A DNA stretch of 64,000 bases from Chitinophagaceae bacterium (lineage in GTDB: Bacteria; Bacteroidota; Bacteroidia; Chitinophagales; Chitinophagaceae), in the NCBI GenBank assembly GCA_016710165.1, contig JADJLJ010000002.1, forward strand, positions 649,501 through 713,500, given 5' to 3'. The translations under genes were made by a program, and so were the position numbers. The stretch's first letter is position 1, and each line of letters opens with the position of its first letter. The notes under the pieces were generated by a model, which saw nothing but the letters and a program-made list of their open reading frames with translations, was not told where the DNA came from and made no database searches. Shown here piece by piece: positions 10,024 through 19,334 of the stretch.

Positions 10024-10048
10024 TTTCAGAGAAACAAAAAGTAAGATT

Positions 10049-10789
10049 ATGGCATCAGTAGCAAATGGTAAACAGGTAAATCACATCAAAAGCCTCCAGG
10101 CTATTCAGACAGAAGTGCAAAACAGTATTCGTATTGCCTTGTCAGTTGATTGTGTGATTTTTGGGTTTGATGAAAATAAATTAAAGGTCTTGCTGATACG
10201 CAGCGACCTTAAAAAATACCAGGGTAAATGGTCTTTGCTTGGTGACCTGGTGGGTGAAAAGGAGGATATCCATGATGCGGCATACCGCATATTGAAACAG
10301 CGTACCGGCCTGGACGATGTTTACCTTGAGCAGGTACATACTTTTGGGGCCGTACGCCGCCATCCTGCCGGCCGTGTGGTTACTGTAGCCTATTGTTCCT
10401 TAATAAACGTACAGCACCACAAACTCAAGATACTGGATAATGAACTTCACTGGCATGATGTGCAAAGTATTTCTGACCTTGCATTTGATCACCAGGAAAT
10501 ATTCCAGGCATGTTATAACTGGTTGCAAAAAAGGATCCAGGAGCATCCCCTGGGATTCAACCTTTTGCCCAAAAAATTCTCATTGCGTGACCTGCAGAAC
10601 CTGTATGAAGCAATTTTGGACACCAAAATGGACCGGCGCAATTTCCGTAAGAAATTCTTTGCGATGGACTTCCTTATTGATGTGGACGAAATGGAGCAGG
10701 ATGTACCCCACCGGCCCGGTAAACTGTATAAGTTCAACTTTGAAAAATACGAGCGGAAAAAGAAAAAATGGGTGGGGATTGATTTTTAA
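10049..10789 (+). CDS. Nudix-fold transcriptional regulator with winged-helix C-terminus (AraR/NrtR-like)
   Basis: A 246-residue protein with a Nudix fold at about 25-165 followed by a basic region resembling the winged helix of NrtR/AraR-type regulators (LSLRDLQNLYEAILDTKMD-like segment near 180). The Nudix box is degenerate: where REUXEEXGU is expected it reads RILKQRTGL, so all three catalytic glutamates are gone. That fits a sugar-sensing regulator and not a hydrolase; Nudix regulators of sugar use are known in Bacteroidota. The ATG at 10049 is preferred to an upstream TTG that overlaps the amylase gene. It sits between the amylase and susC and is the prime candidate to bind the palindromes at 2998, 6358 and 10922. 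Its ligand is unknown; a starch-derived sugar is inferred. Confidence 0.85.
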   Translation: MASVANGKQVNHIKSLQAIQTEVQNSIRIALSVDCVIFGFDENKLKVLLIRSDLKKYQGKWSLLGDLVGEKEDIHDAAYRILKQRTGLDDVYLEQVHTFGAVRRHPAGRVVTVAYCSLINVQHHKLKILDNELHWHDVQSISDLAFDHQEIFQACYNWLQKRIQEHPLGFNLLPKKFSLRDLQNLYEAILDTKMDRRNFRKKFFAMDFLIDVDEMEQDVPHRPGKLYKFNFEKYERKKKKWVGIDF

Positions 10790-10916
10790 AAATGCTGCCC
10801 GGCCGGGGTTTTAGTACCAAATGGCTGAAAACCAGTGGAACAATGAAACGGTTAATTTTCCGGCCAGGCTTCAGAAAAAATAATTAACAAAAAATTGTTA
10901 TTAACAAAAAAAACTT

Positions 10917-10951
10917 TACTTTGTGTAAGTTTTACACATTTTAAGTGTGTA
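10917..10951 (+). promoter_or_regulatory. susC promoter with overlapping palindromic operator, copy 3
   Basis: A promoter-like TACTTTG at 10917-10923 runs into TGTGTAAGTTTTACACA at 10922-10938, the most perfect of the three palindromes (TGTGTAA, three bases, TTACACA). A further TGTGTA at 10946-10951 forms a second inverted pair with the right arm. Three half-sites over the promoter suggest cooperative binding. At 10959-10972 CGCAAAGTGATTGC resembles the LacI-type site with one extra central base. Confidence 0.6.
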
Positions 10952-11000
10952 CTTTCTACGCAAAGTGATTGCTAATTTTAAAAAACGAAATGCTTGTTTT

Positions 11001-14000
11001 ATGAGAAAAAGTATTAGAAAAGCCCTCTGCATTTTTTCCTTTCCTCTTTTAATGTTGTTACTTCCTGCTGCTGCATTTGCACAAAATGTGGTTACCGGTA
11101 AAGTGACGGACTCTAAAGATGGTTCACCTGTTGCCGGTGTCACCGTAACAGTAAAGGGAAGTAAAACAATTACCCAGACCGCCGGTGATGGAACTTTCAA
11201 GATCACTGCACCGGCCGACGCAACACTGGTATTTACCTCTGTTGGGTTTGCCACGTACGAGGCCGCTGTTGGAGGAAGATCTTCGGTGGAGGTAAGTTTT
11301 GTCCAGGTTAACCAGCAATTGAACGAAGTAGTGGTGGTTGCTTATGGAACAAAACGGAAAGGCGACCTGACAGGCTCGGTAACTTCTGTAACTGCCAAAG
11401 ATTTCCAAAAAGGGGTTGTTAACTCATCCGAACAGTTACTGCAGGGTAAAGTTGCAGGACTGGAAGTTACAACCGGTGGTGGATCACCAGGTGGCGGCAG
11501 CAGGATACGCATCCGGGGTGGCGCTTCACTGAATGCCAGTAATGATCCGTTGATCGTTATTGACGGAGTTCCTGTTGAAAGCAACGGGATAGCCGGGTCT
11601 GGAAATCTTTTAAACAGCATCAACCCTGATGACATCGAATCAATGAGCGTATTGAAAGACGCTTCTGCTACGGCGCTATACGGTTCCAGAGCATCCAATG
11701 GCGTGGTGATCATTACGACCAAGAAAGGATCTAAAGGGAAAGTGCGGTTTAATTTCAATACAAAATTATCTACCGGAATCGTTGGCAAAACAGTGAAAGT
11801 GCTTTCAGCTGATGAGATCAGGAACATCATTAATACAGATGGGAATCCAACCTACACGAATATATTGGGAAATGCAAACACCGATTGGCAAAAAGAAATT
11901 TACCGTCCGGCTTTCGGATGGGACAATAATATCAGCGCCAGCGGTGCTATCCAGAATATTCCGTTCAGGGCCTCCCTGGGTTATTTAACACAGGATGGTA
12001 TCTTAAAGACAGATAATTTTCAACGCATCAGCGGATCTTTGAATCTTACTCCTAAATTCTTAAACGATCATTTAAGTGTTAACCTGGCCATTAAAGCCAG
12101 TCGCACCCATAACAACTGGGCTGACCAGGGGGCCATCGGTTCTGCCATCGCATTTGACCCTACCCAGCCGATCAATGCTTCATCCGGAAAATTTGGTGGC
12201 TATTATGAATGGCTTGATATCAACAATGATCTCATTGGCCTGGCTACCAGGAACCCGGTGGCCTTACTGAATCAAAGGGACAATACCTCCAATGTTAACC
12301 GCCTGGTTGGAAATATCCAGTTGGATTACAAGATACATTGGTTCCCCGACCTGCATGTATTATTTAACTTCGGCATTGATAATTCTAAAGGAAGCGGTAA
12401 TGATAATATAGATTCCGCAGCTGCAACCAATTTCAGGACCGGGGGAAGAAAAACCTATTATGAGCAGGGTAAAACGAACACCATTACCGATATCCAGTTA
12501 TTTTATACGAAAGAACTGAAAAAGCTGAATACCAAAGTGGATGTACTGGTTGGACACAGTTACCAGGATTTCATTACCAATGTCAAGAACTTTGCTTCTT
12601 TCAGTTACCGGGCAATTGCCGATCCCACCAACCCGCAAAAGAAAGATACCATTGCCGGTACTGAACCTGTATTCCTTACAGACAAACCGGAGTATCGCAT
12701 AGAATCTTACCTGGGCAGGGTGAATTTATCAGTAGCCAATAAATACCTGGTCACCGCCTCTTTGCGCAGGGATGCCAGTTCTAAATTTTCTAAGGATAAC
12801 CGGGTAGGTTATTTTCCAGCCGTAGCTCTGGCTTGGAAATTAAAAGATGAATTCTTAAGGAATGTAAACCTGGTGAATGAATTAAAACTACGGTTTGGAT
12901 GGGGTACCACCGGGCAGCAGGATGGGATTCCCTATTATTCCTATCTTCCTTATTATGCCCGTAGCAATTCTGCTGCTCAATACCAGTTTGGCAATACATA
13001 CTACAGCTTTTTACGTCCATCGGCTTATGATCCCGACCGTAAATGGGAAAGTACGAACACTACCAACATAGGCATCGACTTCGGGATACTGAATAACAGG
13101 ATCTCCGGTACGGTGGATTATTACGTTAAAAAGACAAAAGATCTTTTGAGTGTGGTGCCTGTAGCTGCCGGAGGTAACTTTAATATCGAATTGCTTACCA
13201 ACGTTGGTAATATGGAAAACAAGGGTATTGAGATCACCCTGAATACCGTGCCCATCAGGAAGTCAAACCTGACCTGGGAATTCGGCGGTAATTTTACATA
13301 CAATACCCGGAAGATCACCAACCTGTTGAAACAGCAGGATCCCAACTTTAAGGGAATTGAGGTAAGCGGGATCTCCGGCGGTACTGGAAATAATATCGGC
13401 AGGTTCAATGTTGGGTATAGCCCCTTTGCTTATTTTGTTTACAAGCAGGTGTATGATCCAGGTACCGGAAAGCCCATCGAAGGACTGTATGAGGACATAA
13501 ACCGGGATGGCGTAATTGATCAAAACGACCGCTATTATTATAAAAAACCGGGAGCAGATGTATTTTTCGGGATAAATACACAGGTTGTTTACAAGAAGTT
13601 TTCATTAGGTGTAACCGGGCACGGGGCTTTAGGAACCTATTTGTATAACAATTTCAACTCCAATAACGGGGTGTTAAGGGCAATAAAGAACCCGATAAAC
13701 TTTATTGGCAATGCATCTGTTAACTACCTGGAGAGTGGTTTTACCAACAATCAATACCTGTCTGACTATTATATAGAGAACGCTTCTTTCTTCAGGCTCG
13801 ACAATATCAACCTGGGTTATAATGTGGGTAAGATACTGAAGAATAAGGCCAGTTTGCGCATCGCTGCAAGCATCCAGAATGTATTTATCATTACTAAATA
13901 CAAAGGGCTGGATCCGGAAAATTCAAATGAAACCGGGGTGGATAACAATATTTACCCAAGGCCACGGACATTCTCTTTAGGATTTAATTTAGATTTTTAA
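11001..14000 (+). CDS. SusC/RagA-family TonB-linked outer-membrane transporter
   Basis: A 999-residue TonB-dependent porin that imports glycan fragments captured by its SusD partner. The ATG at 11001 starts the signal peptide (MRKSIRKAL..., ending AAAFAQ); an upstream GTG at 10947 in the same frame lies inside the operator and is rejected. Residues about 30-110 form the carboxypeptidase-like regulatory domain. The SusC signature NEVVVVAYGT follows, then the plug with GSRASNGVVIITTKKG and a long beta-barrel ending in the outer-membrane-type terminus FSLGFNLDF. It is followed 20 bases later by susD. Starch oligosaccharide specificity is inferred from the three GH13 enzymes upstream. Confidence 0.95.
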   Translation: MRKSIRKALCIFSFPLLMLLLPAAAFAQNVVTGKVTDSKDGSPVAGVTVTVKGSKTITQTAGDGTFKITAPADATLVFTSVGFATYEAAVGGRSSVEVSFVQVNQQLNEVVVVAYGTKRKGDLTGSVTSVTAKDFQKGVVNSSEQLLQGKVAGLEVTTGGGSPGGGSRIRIRGGASLNASNDPLIVIDGVPVESNGIAGSGNLLNSINPDDIESMSVLKDASATALYGSRASNGVVIITTKKGSKGKVRFNFNTKLSTGIVGKTVKVLSADEIRNIINTDGNPTYTNILGNANTDWQKEIYRPAFGWDNNISASGAIQNIPFRASLGYLTQDGILKTDNFQRISGSLNLTPKFLNDHLSVNLAIKASRTHNNWADQGAIGSAIAFDPTQPINASSGKFGGYYEWLDINNDLIGLATRNPVALLNQRDNTSNVNRLVGNIQLDYKIHWFPDLHVLFNFGIDNSKGSGNDNIDSAAATNFRTGGRKTYYEQGKTNTITDIQLFYTKELKKLNTKVDVLVGHSYQDFITNVKNFASFSYRAIADPTNPQKKDTIAGTEPVFLTDKPEYRIESYLGRVNLSVANKYLVTASLRRDASSKFSKDNRVGYFPAVALAWKLKDEFLRNVNLVNELKLRFGWGTTGQQDGIPYYSYLPYYARSNSAAQYQFGNTYYSFLRPSAYDPDRKWESTNTTNIGIDFGILNNRISGTVDYYVKKTKDLLSVVPVAAGGNFNIELLTNVGNMENKGIEITLNTVPIRKSNLTWEFGGNFTYNTRKITNLLKQQDPNFKGIEVSGISGGTGNNIGRFNVGYSPFAYFVYKQVYDPGTGKPIEGLYEDINRDGVIDQNDRYYYKKPGADVFFGINTQVVYKKFSLGVTGHGALGTYLYNNFNSNNGVLRAIKNPINFIGNASVNYLESGFTNNQYLSDYYIENASFFRLDNINLGYNVGKILKNKASLRIAASIQNVFIITKYKGLDPENSNETGVDNNIYPRPRTFSLGFNLDF

Positions 14001-14020
14001 TAAAAAAAACAACGATTTAT

Positions 14021-15631
14021 ATGAAAAATAAATTAATTAAATATTTGGCGGGTATGCTGGTTCTGGCGGTTGTTGCCGGTTCATGTGCCAAGAAACTGGA
14101 TCTGTTCCCGGTAAACGACCTTACGCCTGAAAAAGCGTTTTCAACAGCAGCCGGGTATAAAAGTGTACTGGCAAAAATATACGGAACACTGGCTATAACC
14201 GGAAATGCCGGCCCGGCAGGTAATCCCGATATCAGCGGGGGACTTGACGAAGGCTCACAGGTTCCCTATATAAGAATGTTCTTTAACTGCCAGGAATTAC
14301 CTACAGATGAAGCGGTGGTTGCCTGGAATGATCAGACCATTCATGATTTTCATAACCTGAGATATACCAGTGCTGATCCTTTTTTGAAAGGGATCTATGC
14401 CAGGCCCATTTACAATATCACATTGATAAATGAATATATGCGGGAGAGTACCGATGCGAAACTGGCAGAAAGAGGAATCAGCGGTGCAGATGCGGCAGAA
14501 ATTAAAAAATCAGTTGCTGAAGTACGTTTTTTACGTGCCTTCAATTACTGGATCATGATGGATCTTTTCGGTAAGTCAACTTACATCACCGAAAACGACC
14601 TGATCGGAACAACGTTACCAAAGGAGATAAACCGTGGCGACCTGTTCCTTTACATTGAGAAGGAGCTAAAAGCAATTGATGCCGATCTTGCTTCGGCAAA
14701 AACAATTGAATACGGAAGGGTTGACCAGGGAGCTGCCTGGGCCTTGCTGGCAAGAATGTACCTGAATGCGGGAGTTTATACCGGCACAGACAGGTACACC
14801 GATGCCATTACCTATGCCAAAAAAGTAATTGGTGCCGGTTACTCTTTATATTCAGGTTACCCACGGGTATTCATGGCGGATAATGATAAGGCCAAAGATG
14901 AATTCATGTTTGCTGTTAATTGCGATGGCCTGCGTACAAAAGGTTATGGTAATACAACATTCCTGGTTCATGCCCCCTGTGGTGATGAAATTGCTGATTA
15001 TGGAATAATTGAAGGATGGTACGGTTACAGGGCTACTTCTTCATTGGTGAACCTTTTTTCTGATCCGACCGGGGCAACCGATAAACGGGCCATGTTCACT
15101 ACTTCTAAATATGGAACCAGCCCGGCCCAGTTGCAGATCACAGACATCAGTAATTTTAACCAGGGGCCGCACGTAATGAAATATGTGAACAAACGTTCTG
15201 ACGGAGCCCCGGTATCAGATGCTACCAAATATTTTTCGGATATTGATTTTCCTGTGTTTCGTTTAGCAGAAATGTACCTGATCTATGCAGAGGCAGTTTT
15301 ACGGGGTGGTGCCGGCGGCGATGCAGCTACCGCGGTAAATTATATCAACATCATCCGTACCAGGGCTTATGGGAATAGCAGCGGCAATATTTCAGCCGGA
15401 CAACTGAACCTGCAATTTGTTCTGGACGAGCGGGCAAGGGAATTGTATTGGGAAGGCCATCGCCGGACAGACCTGATCCGTTACGGAATGTTGACGACCG
15501 GAACTTATTTGTGGCCATGGAAGGGCGGCGTATCATCCGGTACAGCGGTGGATTCAAAATATAATTTGTTTCCGATCCCGGCGTCCAATATCGTGGCAAA
15601 TCCTAACTTAACGCAAAACACCGGGTATTAA
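14021..15631 (+). CDS. SusD/RagB-family glycan-binding outer-membrane lipoprotein
   Basis: A 536-residue surface lipoprotein that forms a lid over SusC and binds oligosaccharides. The signal peptide ends at the lipobox AGSC (Cys near residue 23). Typical SusD features are the TPR-like helical core and the C-terminal RARELYWEGHRRTDLIRYG segment near residues 470-490, which is strongly conserved in RagB/SusD proteins. It lies directly behind susC and ahead of susE, the canonical order. Confidence 0.95.
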   Translation: MKNKLIKYLAGMLVLAVVAGSCAKKLDLFPVNDLTPEKAFSTAAGYKSVLAKIYGTLAITGNAGPAGNPDISGGLDEGSQVPYIRMFFNCQELPTDEAVVAWNDQTIHDFHNLRYTSADPFLKGIYARPIYNITLINEYMRESTDAKLAERGISGADAAEIKKSVAEVRFLRAFNYWIMMDLFGKSTYITENDLIGTTLPKEINRGDLFLYIEKELKAIDADLASAKTIEYGRVDQGAAWALLARMYLNAGVYTGTDRYTDAITYAKKVIGAGYSLYSGYPRVFMADNDKAKDEFMFAVNCDGLRTKGYGNTTFLVHAPCGDEIADYGIIEGWYGYRATSSLVNLFSDPTGATDKRAMFTTSKYGTSPAQLQITDISNFNQGPHVMKYVNKRSDGAPVSDATKYFSDIDFPVFRLAEMYLIYAEAVLRGGAGGDAATAVNYINIIRTRAYGNSSGNISAGQLNLQFVLDERARELYWEGHRRTDLIRYGMLTTGTYLWPWKGGVSSGTAVDSKYNLFPIPASNIVANPNLTQNTGY

Positions 15632-15655
15632 TCTGAATAATTAAAACTGTTTTAT

Positions 15656-16474
15656 ATGAAAAATGTAATAAAATTATTTTTTACAATGTTCTTTTCGGCA
15701 GGCCTGCTGGTTTCCTGCAAGAAGGATGAGAATAAAGTTTATTTTGAAGGAGGTACCAACCCTGTACTTGCTGTGTCATCTGCTGCCAATCTTTTCCTGG
15801 ATAGCACAAAAAAGAATACCATTGCGCTGACATTTAACTGGTCAAATCCCAATTACCGGTTTAATACAGGAGTAAACTCACAAAACGTGACCTATATTTT
15901 CCAGGTAGATACGACCGGTTCAAACTTTACCAATCCAAGCATCCAGGAAGTTTCTATAGCGTCAGACCTGAGCATCGCATTTACCGTTAAAGAGGTAAAT
16001 ACTTTTTTGAATAAATTATTACTTCAAAGGGATGTGCCGCATAATATGGAATTCAGGATCAAGTCAACGATAAACGGAGCAGTACCCTTGTACTCCAATG
16101 TAGTTAAGATAGTGATCACTCCTTACCTGGATGTTGCCGTTCCTTTACCTCCAACCGGAGATCTGTATATTACCGGAGATGGTACGCCAAGCGGCTGGAC
16201 AAATAATCCACCAGCGACTCAGAAATGTACCCAGTTAAGTTTAACAGAATATACCATTACAATGAGTTTTACATCGGGTAAGTATTATAAATTCCTTTCT
16301 ACCTTAACACAATGGCAACCCCAATATGGTGGAAAAGATGCCAATGGCGGTGACTTCAGTGCGAATATGGGTGGAGGATCCGACCCGGATGCAATTCCCA
16401 CTCCAGCTGTTGCAGGAAACTATAAGGTAACCTTGAATTTTGTCACAGGTAAATACACTGTTGTAAAACAATAA
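15656..16474 (+). CDS. SusE-like starch-binding outer-membrane lipoprotein
   Basis: A 272-residue lipoprotein (signal ending LLVSC). The first half looks like the SusE N-terminal Ig-like domain, with VLAVSSAANLFLDST near residue 40 and FNWSNPNYRFN near 62. The C-terminal 100 residues begin LYITGDGTPSGW and resemble the starch-binding modules of SusE/SusF. It should sit on the cell surface and hold starch near SusCD. The stop codon overlaps the next start by one base (TAATG). Confidence 0.82.
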   Translation: MKNVIKLFFTMFFSAGLLVSCKKDENKVYFEGGTNPVLAVSSAANLFLDSTKKNTIALTFNWSNPNYRFNTGVNSQNVTYIFQVDTTGSNFTNPSIQEVSIASDLSIAFTVKEVNTFLNKLLLQRDVPHNMEFRIKSTINGAVPLYSNVVKIVITPYLDVAVPLPPTGDLYITGDGTPSGWTNNPPATQKCTQLSLTEYTITMSFTSGKYYKFLSTLTQWQPQYGGKDANGGDFSANMGGGSDPDAIPTPAVAGNYKVTLNFVTGKYTVVKQ

Positions 16475-18285
16475 TGAATTCTAAAATTTTAAAAATGAAA
16501 CATATTTTAAAAATATTTGCGGCAGTGACCACCATTATCGGGTTTACTACCGGCTGTAATAAAGTAGACAACCTGAAAAAGGTAGAGGCATTACCTGTTT
16601 ACCAGGCAGGTGTTTCTCCGATATTAAGCAGTTCGCTTACTGCGGTAGCACCTGGTATTGCCGACACCAACACCGCAGTGATCACTTTTTCATGGACAGA
16701 TCCGAAATACGGGACCGACCTTGTCAACACCAAATATATTCTTACGATCGATTCAACCAATAAGAATTTTGGTGCAGTGAATAATACGAAAACGGTAACA
16801 GGGGTCTTAAAGACAACCATGACGGGCAGGGAGTTGAATGCGCATTTATTGAACCTTGGCTTTAAAATAGGAGTTGCCCAGAGTATTGACCTGGTGCTGA
16901 CCTCTTCGTATAAAAATAATAATGAAAGATATCTTTCCAATGTGATCACCGTGAAAGTTACTCCTTTTGCTGATCCGTCCAGGCTGGTTACTCAAAACAC
17001 TTCGGTGGTATGCACATTGCCAAATGCTGCTTTGCCATCCAATGCTTTTTGGTGGACCCCCACGTTCACCGGGTATACAGGAACAATAAACTATACATTG
17101 CAGTACGACTCAGCAGGTAAGAACTTTGTTGCGCCTATTGAAATTCCGGTTGGAGCATCCATATTGAGCAAGGGACTTACCCAGGGAGAAATGAATGCTA
17201 CGGCATTGAATTCCGGTATACCAGGAGGCAATACCGGTACAGTGGAATATCGTATCAAGGGAGTTACACCGAATGGAACAACGATGTATTCAAATGTTGT
17301 AAACGTATCGATCCAGAGTTATGTACCCATTTTAAGGGTATACCTGCCCGGTGGATACCAGGCGTCAACCGGAAACGGGAATGACTGGGATCCAGGTACT
17401 GCTCCTGAATTGATACGGGACCTGCGTGCGGTAGTATTTAATAAAATGTACTACACCTATATTTATTTACCTGCCGGTGCCCAGTTTAAAATTACAGTGG
17501 GCAGAAGCTGGAACATAAATTATGGCGGTACCGGTGGTATCTTATCTGCCGGTGGTGCAAACCTTACAGTTGCAACTGCGGGCTACTACCGCATTTCTGT
17601 TAATATCAGTGCATTAAAATATGATATAAAGGCTGGAAGAATGGGCTTCGTAGGAGGTGCTACCGGTGCAGGATGGAACCCTCCGGGTGTATTCCCGAAT
17701 TATGCGTTGGGAAATTCAGGGACCAACCTGTTTGTAGGACTTACAAACTTTACAACCGGCGGGTGGAAATTAATTGACAACGATGCCTGGAACAGCGGAA
17801 GCAATGCTGTTGACGAAACCAGGAGTTACGGTACACCAGGTGGTGACGGAAGCACACTGGAAACGAATGGCGCTAATTTCAATGATTATCCAAGCGCAGG
17901 CCGTTACCGGGTTATCTGGGACGGACGTGACAGGAATAATGTAAAATACTTTACCAGTTCAGGTACAGAAATGAGAGTGGTAGGTGATGGCATGAACATG
18001 CCGGGTGTGAACGATTGGGATCCGCCAACCTCTCCGCAAATGACCTATACGGGAAATGGTATATGGACCATATCTGTTACCCTCAAAGCAAATAAGGATA
18101 TAAAATTCCTGGCAGGTAATGCCTGGGGCGCTTTTGATTATGAAGATAACAGCGGCGGAAGCCAGGCAACCGGAACACCTAGGCCTATTAAGTGGGAGGG
18201 TGGCTCGAATTTTAAAACACCGGCAACGGCTGGAACATACACAATTACCTTGAATGAGAACCTGCAAACAGTAACCATTAACTAA
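16474..18285 (+). CDS. SusF-like multimodular starch-binding outer-membrane lipoprotein
   Basis: A 603-residue lipoprotein (signal ending TTGC, Cys near residue 28; an internal ATG at 16495 is an equally good start). Two SusE-type Ig-like domains (about 45-165 and 170-285) are followed by three modules that resemble starch-binding domains: LRVYLPGGYQ (near 288), MGFVGGATGAGW (near 388) and MRVVGDGMNMPGV (near 495). The repeated aromatic residues after glycine-rich loops suit glucan binding. It is the last gene of the locus and is followed by a terminator. Confidence 0.8.
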   Translation: MNSKILKMKHILKIFAAVTTIIGFTTGCNKVDNLKKVEALPVYQAGVSPILSSSLTAVAPGIADTNTAVITFSWTDPKYGTDLVNTKYILTIDSTNKNFGAVNNTKTVTGVLKTTMTGRELNAHLLNLGFKIGVAQSIDLVLTSSYKNNNERYLSNVITVKVTPFADPSRLVTQNTSVVCTLPNAALPSNAFWWTPTFTGYTGTINYTLQYDSAGKNFVAPIEIPVGASILSKGLTQGEMNATALNSGIPGGNTGTVEYRIKGVTPNGTTMYSNVVNVSIQSYVPILRVYLPGGYQASTGNGNDWDPGTAPELIRDLRAVVFNKMYYTYIYLPAGAQFKITVGRSWNINYGGTGGILSAGGANLTVATAGYYRISVNISALKYDIKAGRMGFVGGATGAGWNPPGVFPNYALGNSGTNLFVGLTNFTTGGWKLIDNDAWNSGSNAVDETRSYGTPGGDGSTLETNGANFNDYPSAGRYRVIWDGRDRNNVKYFTSSGTEMRVVGDGMNMPGVNDWDPPTSPQMTYTGNGIWTISVTLKANKDIKFLAGNAWGAFDYEDNSGGSQATGTPRPIKWEGGSNFKTPATAGTYTITLNENLQTVTIN

Positions 18286-18310
18286 TCAGCAAGTCCATTA
18301 TTCTAAAAAG

Positions 18311-18350
18311 GAAATGCCATCCGTCTATCGTTGGATGGCATTTCTTTTTA
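18311..18350 (+). terminator. Rho-independent terminator of the sus-like operon
   Basis: A perfect 12-bp stem, GAAATGCCATCC at 18311-18322 and GGATGGCATTTC at 18333-18344, with a 10-base loop and a T-rich tail. It closes the starch locus and lies before the convergent minus-strand gene. Confidence 0.9.
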
Positions 18351-18367
18351 TGTCAGTTCATTTTTAA

Positions 18368-18880
18368 TTATGCTCTCAGTGCAACCTTAAAAGCAAGGCT
18401 GAGGTAAGTATAATAACTACCGGGCAGGTCTTCGGATGCTGCAGCCCATTCTTGGCCTCCATTGTATGGTAAATGGCCAACGCTACCGGCGGCTTCACCC
18501 ACACCGATCAGGCCGGTTTCGCTTTTTAAACGGAAGCCATAGGTCATTCCCTTCTGAAGACGTAATCCTTTAAGTGGAAAAGATATCCATTTGCCGGTGT
18601 CCAGGTTATTGAATTGAACCTGTGAGGCCCCCAGCACAGGCCCCCATGTCCTGTTTTCAGCATCAAATGCATGAATGGTCAGGTTAACCGGACCGCTGGT
18701 TGTTACATGAGCCGAAAAGATCTCGATGCAGTCCAGTTCTCCTTCTGAAGGACAAAGAAATGTCTGGCCACTTACCCTGTTCTTGGTTTCTCCCTTCCAA
18801 TGGCCTATCCAGGAGGTTGCATTGTTGGTAACTTGCTGAACGACAGCCCTTAAATGAGATTTTGAATGATTAGTTTCCAT
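18368..18880 (-). CDS. Uncharacterised beta-sandwich-like protein
   Basis: A 170-residue protein that I do not recognise. It has no signal peptide or membrane segment. Alternating hydrophobic strands (VNLTIHAFD, KWISFPLKGLRL, MTYGFRLKS) and the YYTYLSLAFKVAL ending suggest an all-beta sandwich, perhaps of the carbohydrate-binding or DUF4082-like sort, but this is only an impression. It converges on the terminator of the starch locus and has no evident operon partner; the next gene on its strand is over 120 bases upstream. Confidence 0.65.
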   Translation of the reverse strand: METNHSKSHLRAVVQQVTNNATSWIGHWKGETKNRVSGQTFLCPSEGELDCIEIFSAHVTTSGPVNLTIHAFDAENRTWGPVLGASQVQFNNLDTGKWISFPLKGLRLQKGMTYGFRLKSETGLIGVGEAAGSVGHLPYNGGQEWAAASEDLPGSYYTYLSLAFKVALRA

Positions 18881-19002
18881 AAGGTTATTTTTTTTAATGA
18901 GTGAATACCTGGGGGTTACAGGATTGAAAATTCTTACAGATAGTAACTTAAATGGCTATTGAAATATTGTATGAAAGCGGGAGTATTTACCTGCTGAAAC
19001 TG

Positions 19003-19257
19003 TTAAAATCTGAAATAGACAAACAGCCTGCCGAAGTTCTTGCTGTCATTTTCAATGCGATGATATAGTGGTTTGATATGTGGCTGCTGCAGGAAACGCT
19101 CTACCTTTTTCCGCAATTGCCCGCTTCCTTTCCCCGGTATTATCTCCACTTCCCGTATCTTTTTATCAACCGCATCGTTAAATGCCTGTTGCAAGGCATT
19201 GTCAATGGCCTTGCTGTTATTATAGATATCATGAAGATCAACTTTAATACGGGCCAT
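19003..19257 (-). CDS. Small Smr-domain protein
   Basis: An 84-residue protein that is essentially one Smr (small MutS-related) domain: DLHD near residue 7 takes the place of the usual DLHG, and the core IIPGKGSGQLRKKV lies near residues 39-52. Smr domains act as nicking nucleases or nucleic-acid binders in ribosome rescue and DNA repair; the role of such stand-alone short forms is not settled. It lies between the unknown protein and the S1 protein gene on the same strand. Confidence 0.8.
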   Translation of the reverse strand: MARIKVDLHDIYNNSKAIDNALQQAFNDAVDKKIREVEIIPGKGSGQLRKKVERFLQQPHIKPLYHRIENDSKNFGRLFVYFRF

Positions 19258-19260
19258 CTA

Positions 19261-19298
19261 TTAATTAAGAATTAAAAATTATAAATTAAGAATTGAAG
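19261..19298. repeat. AT-rich repeated intergenic segment
   Basis: ATTAAGAATT occurs twice (19264-19273 and 19285-19294), separated by AAAAATTATAA. Short AT-rich direct repeats of this kind are common between genes in Bacteroidota. Function unknown. Confidence 0.4.
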
Positions 19299-19334
19299 TA
19301 AGTAACCTTTCAGTGATTTAAACCTTTGAAACCC

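Noticed and set aside
10947..11000. Upstream GTG start for susC
   Set aside because: The GTG lies inside the operator region and the added residues would precede and disrupt a normal signal peptide.
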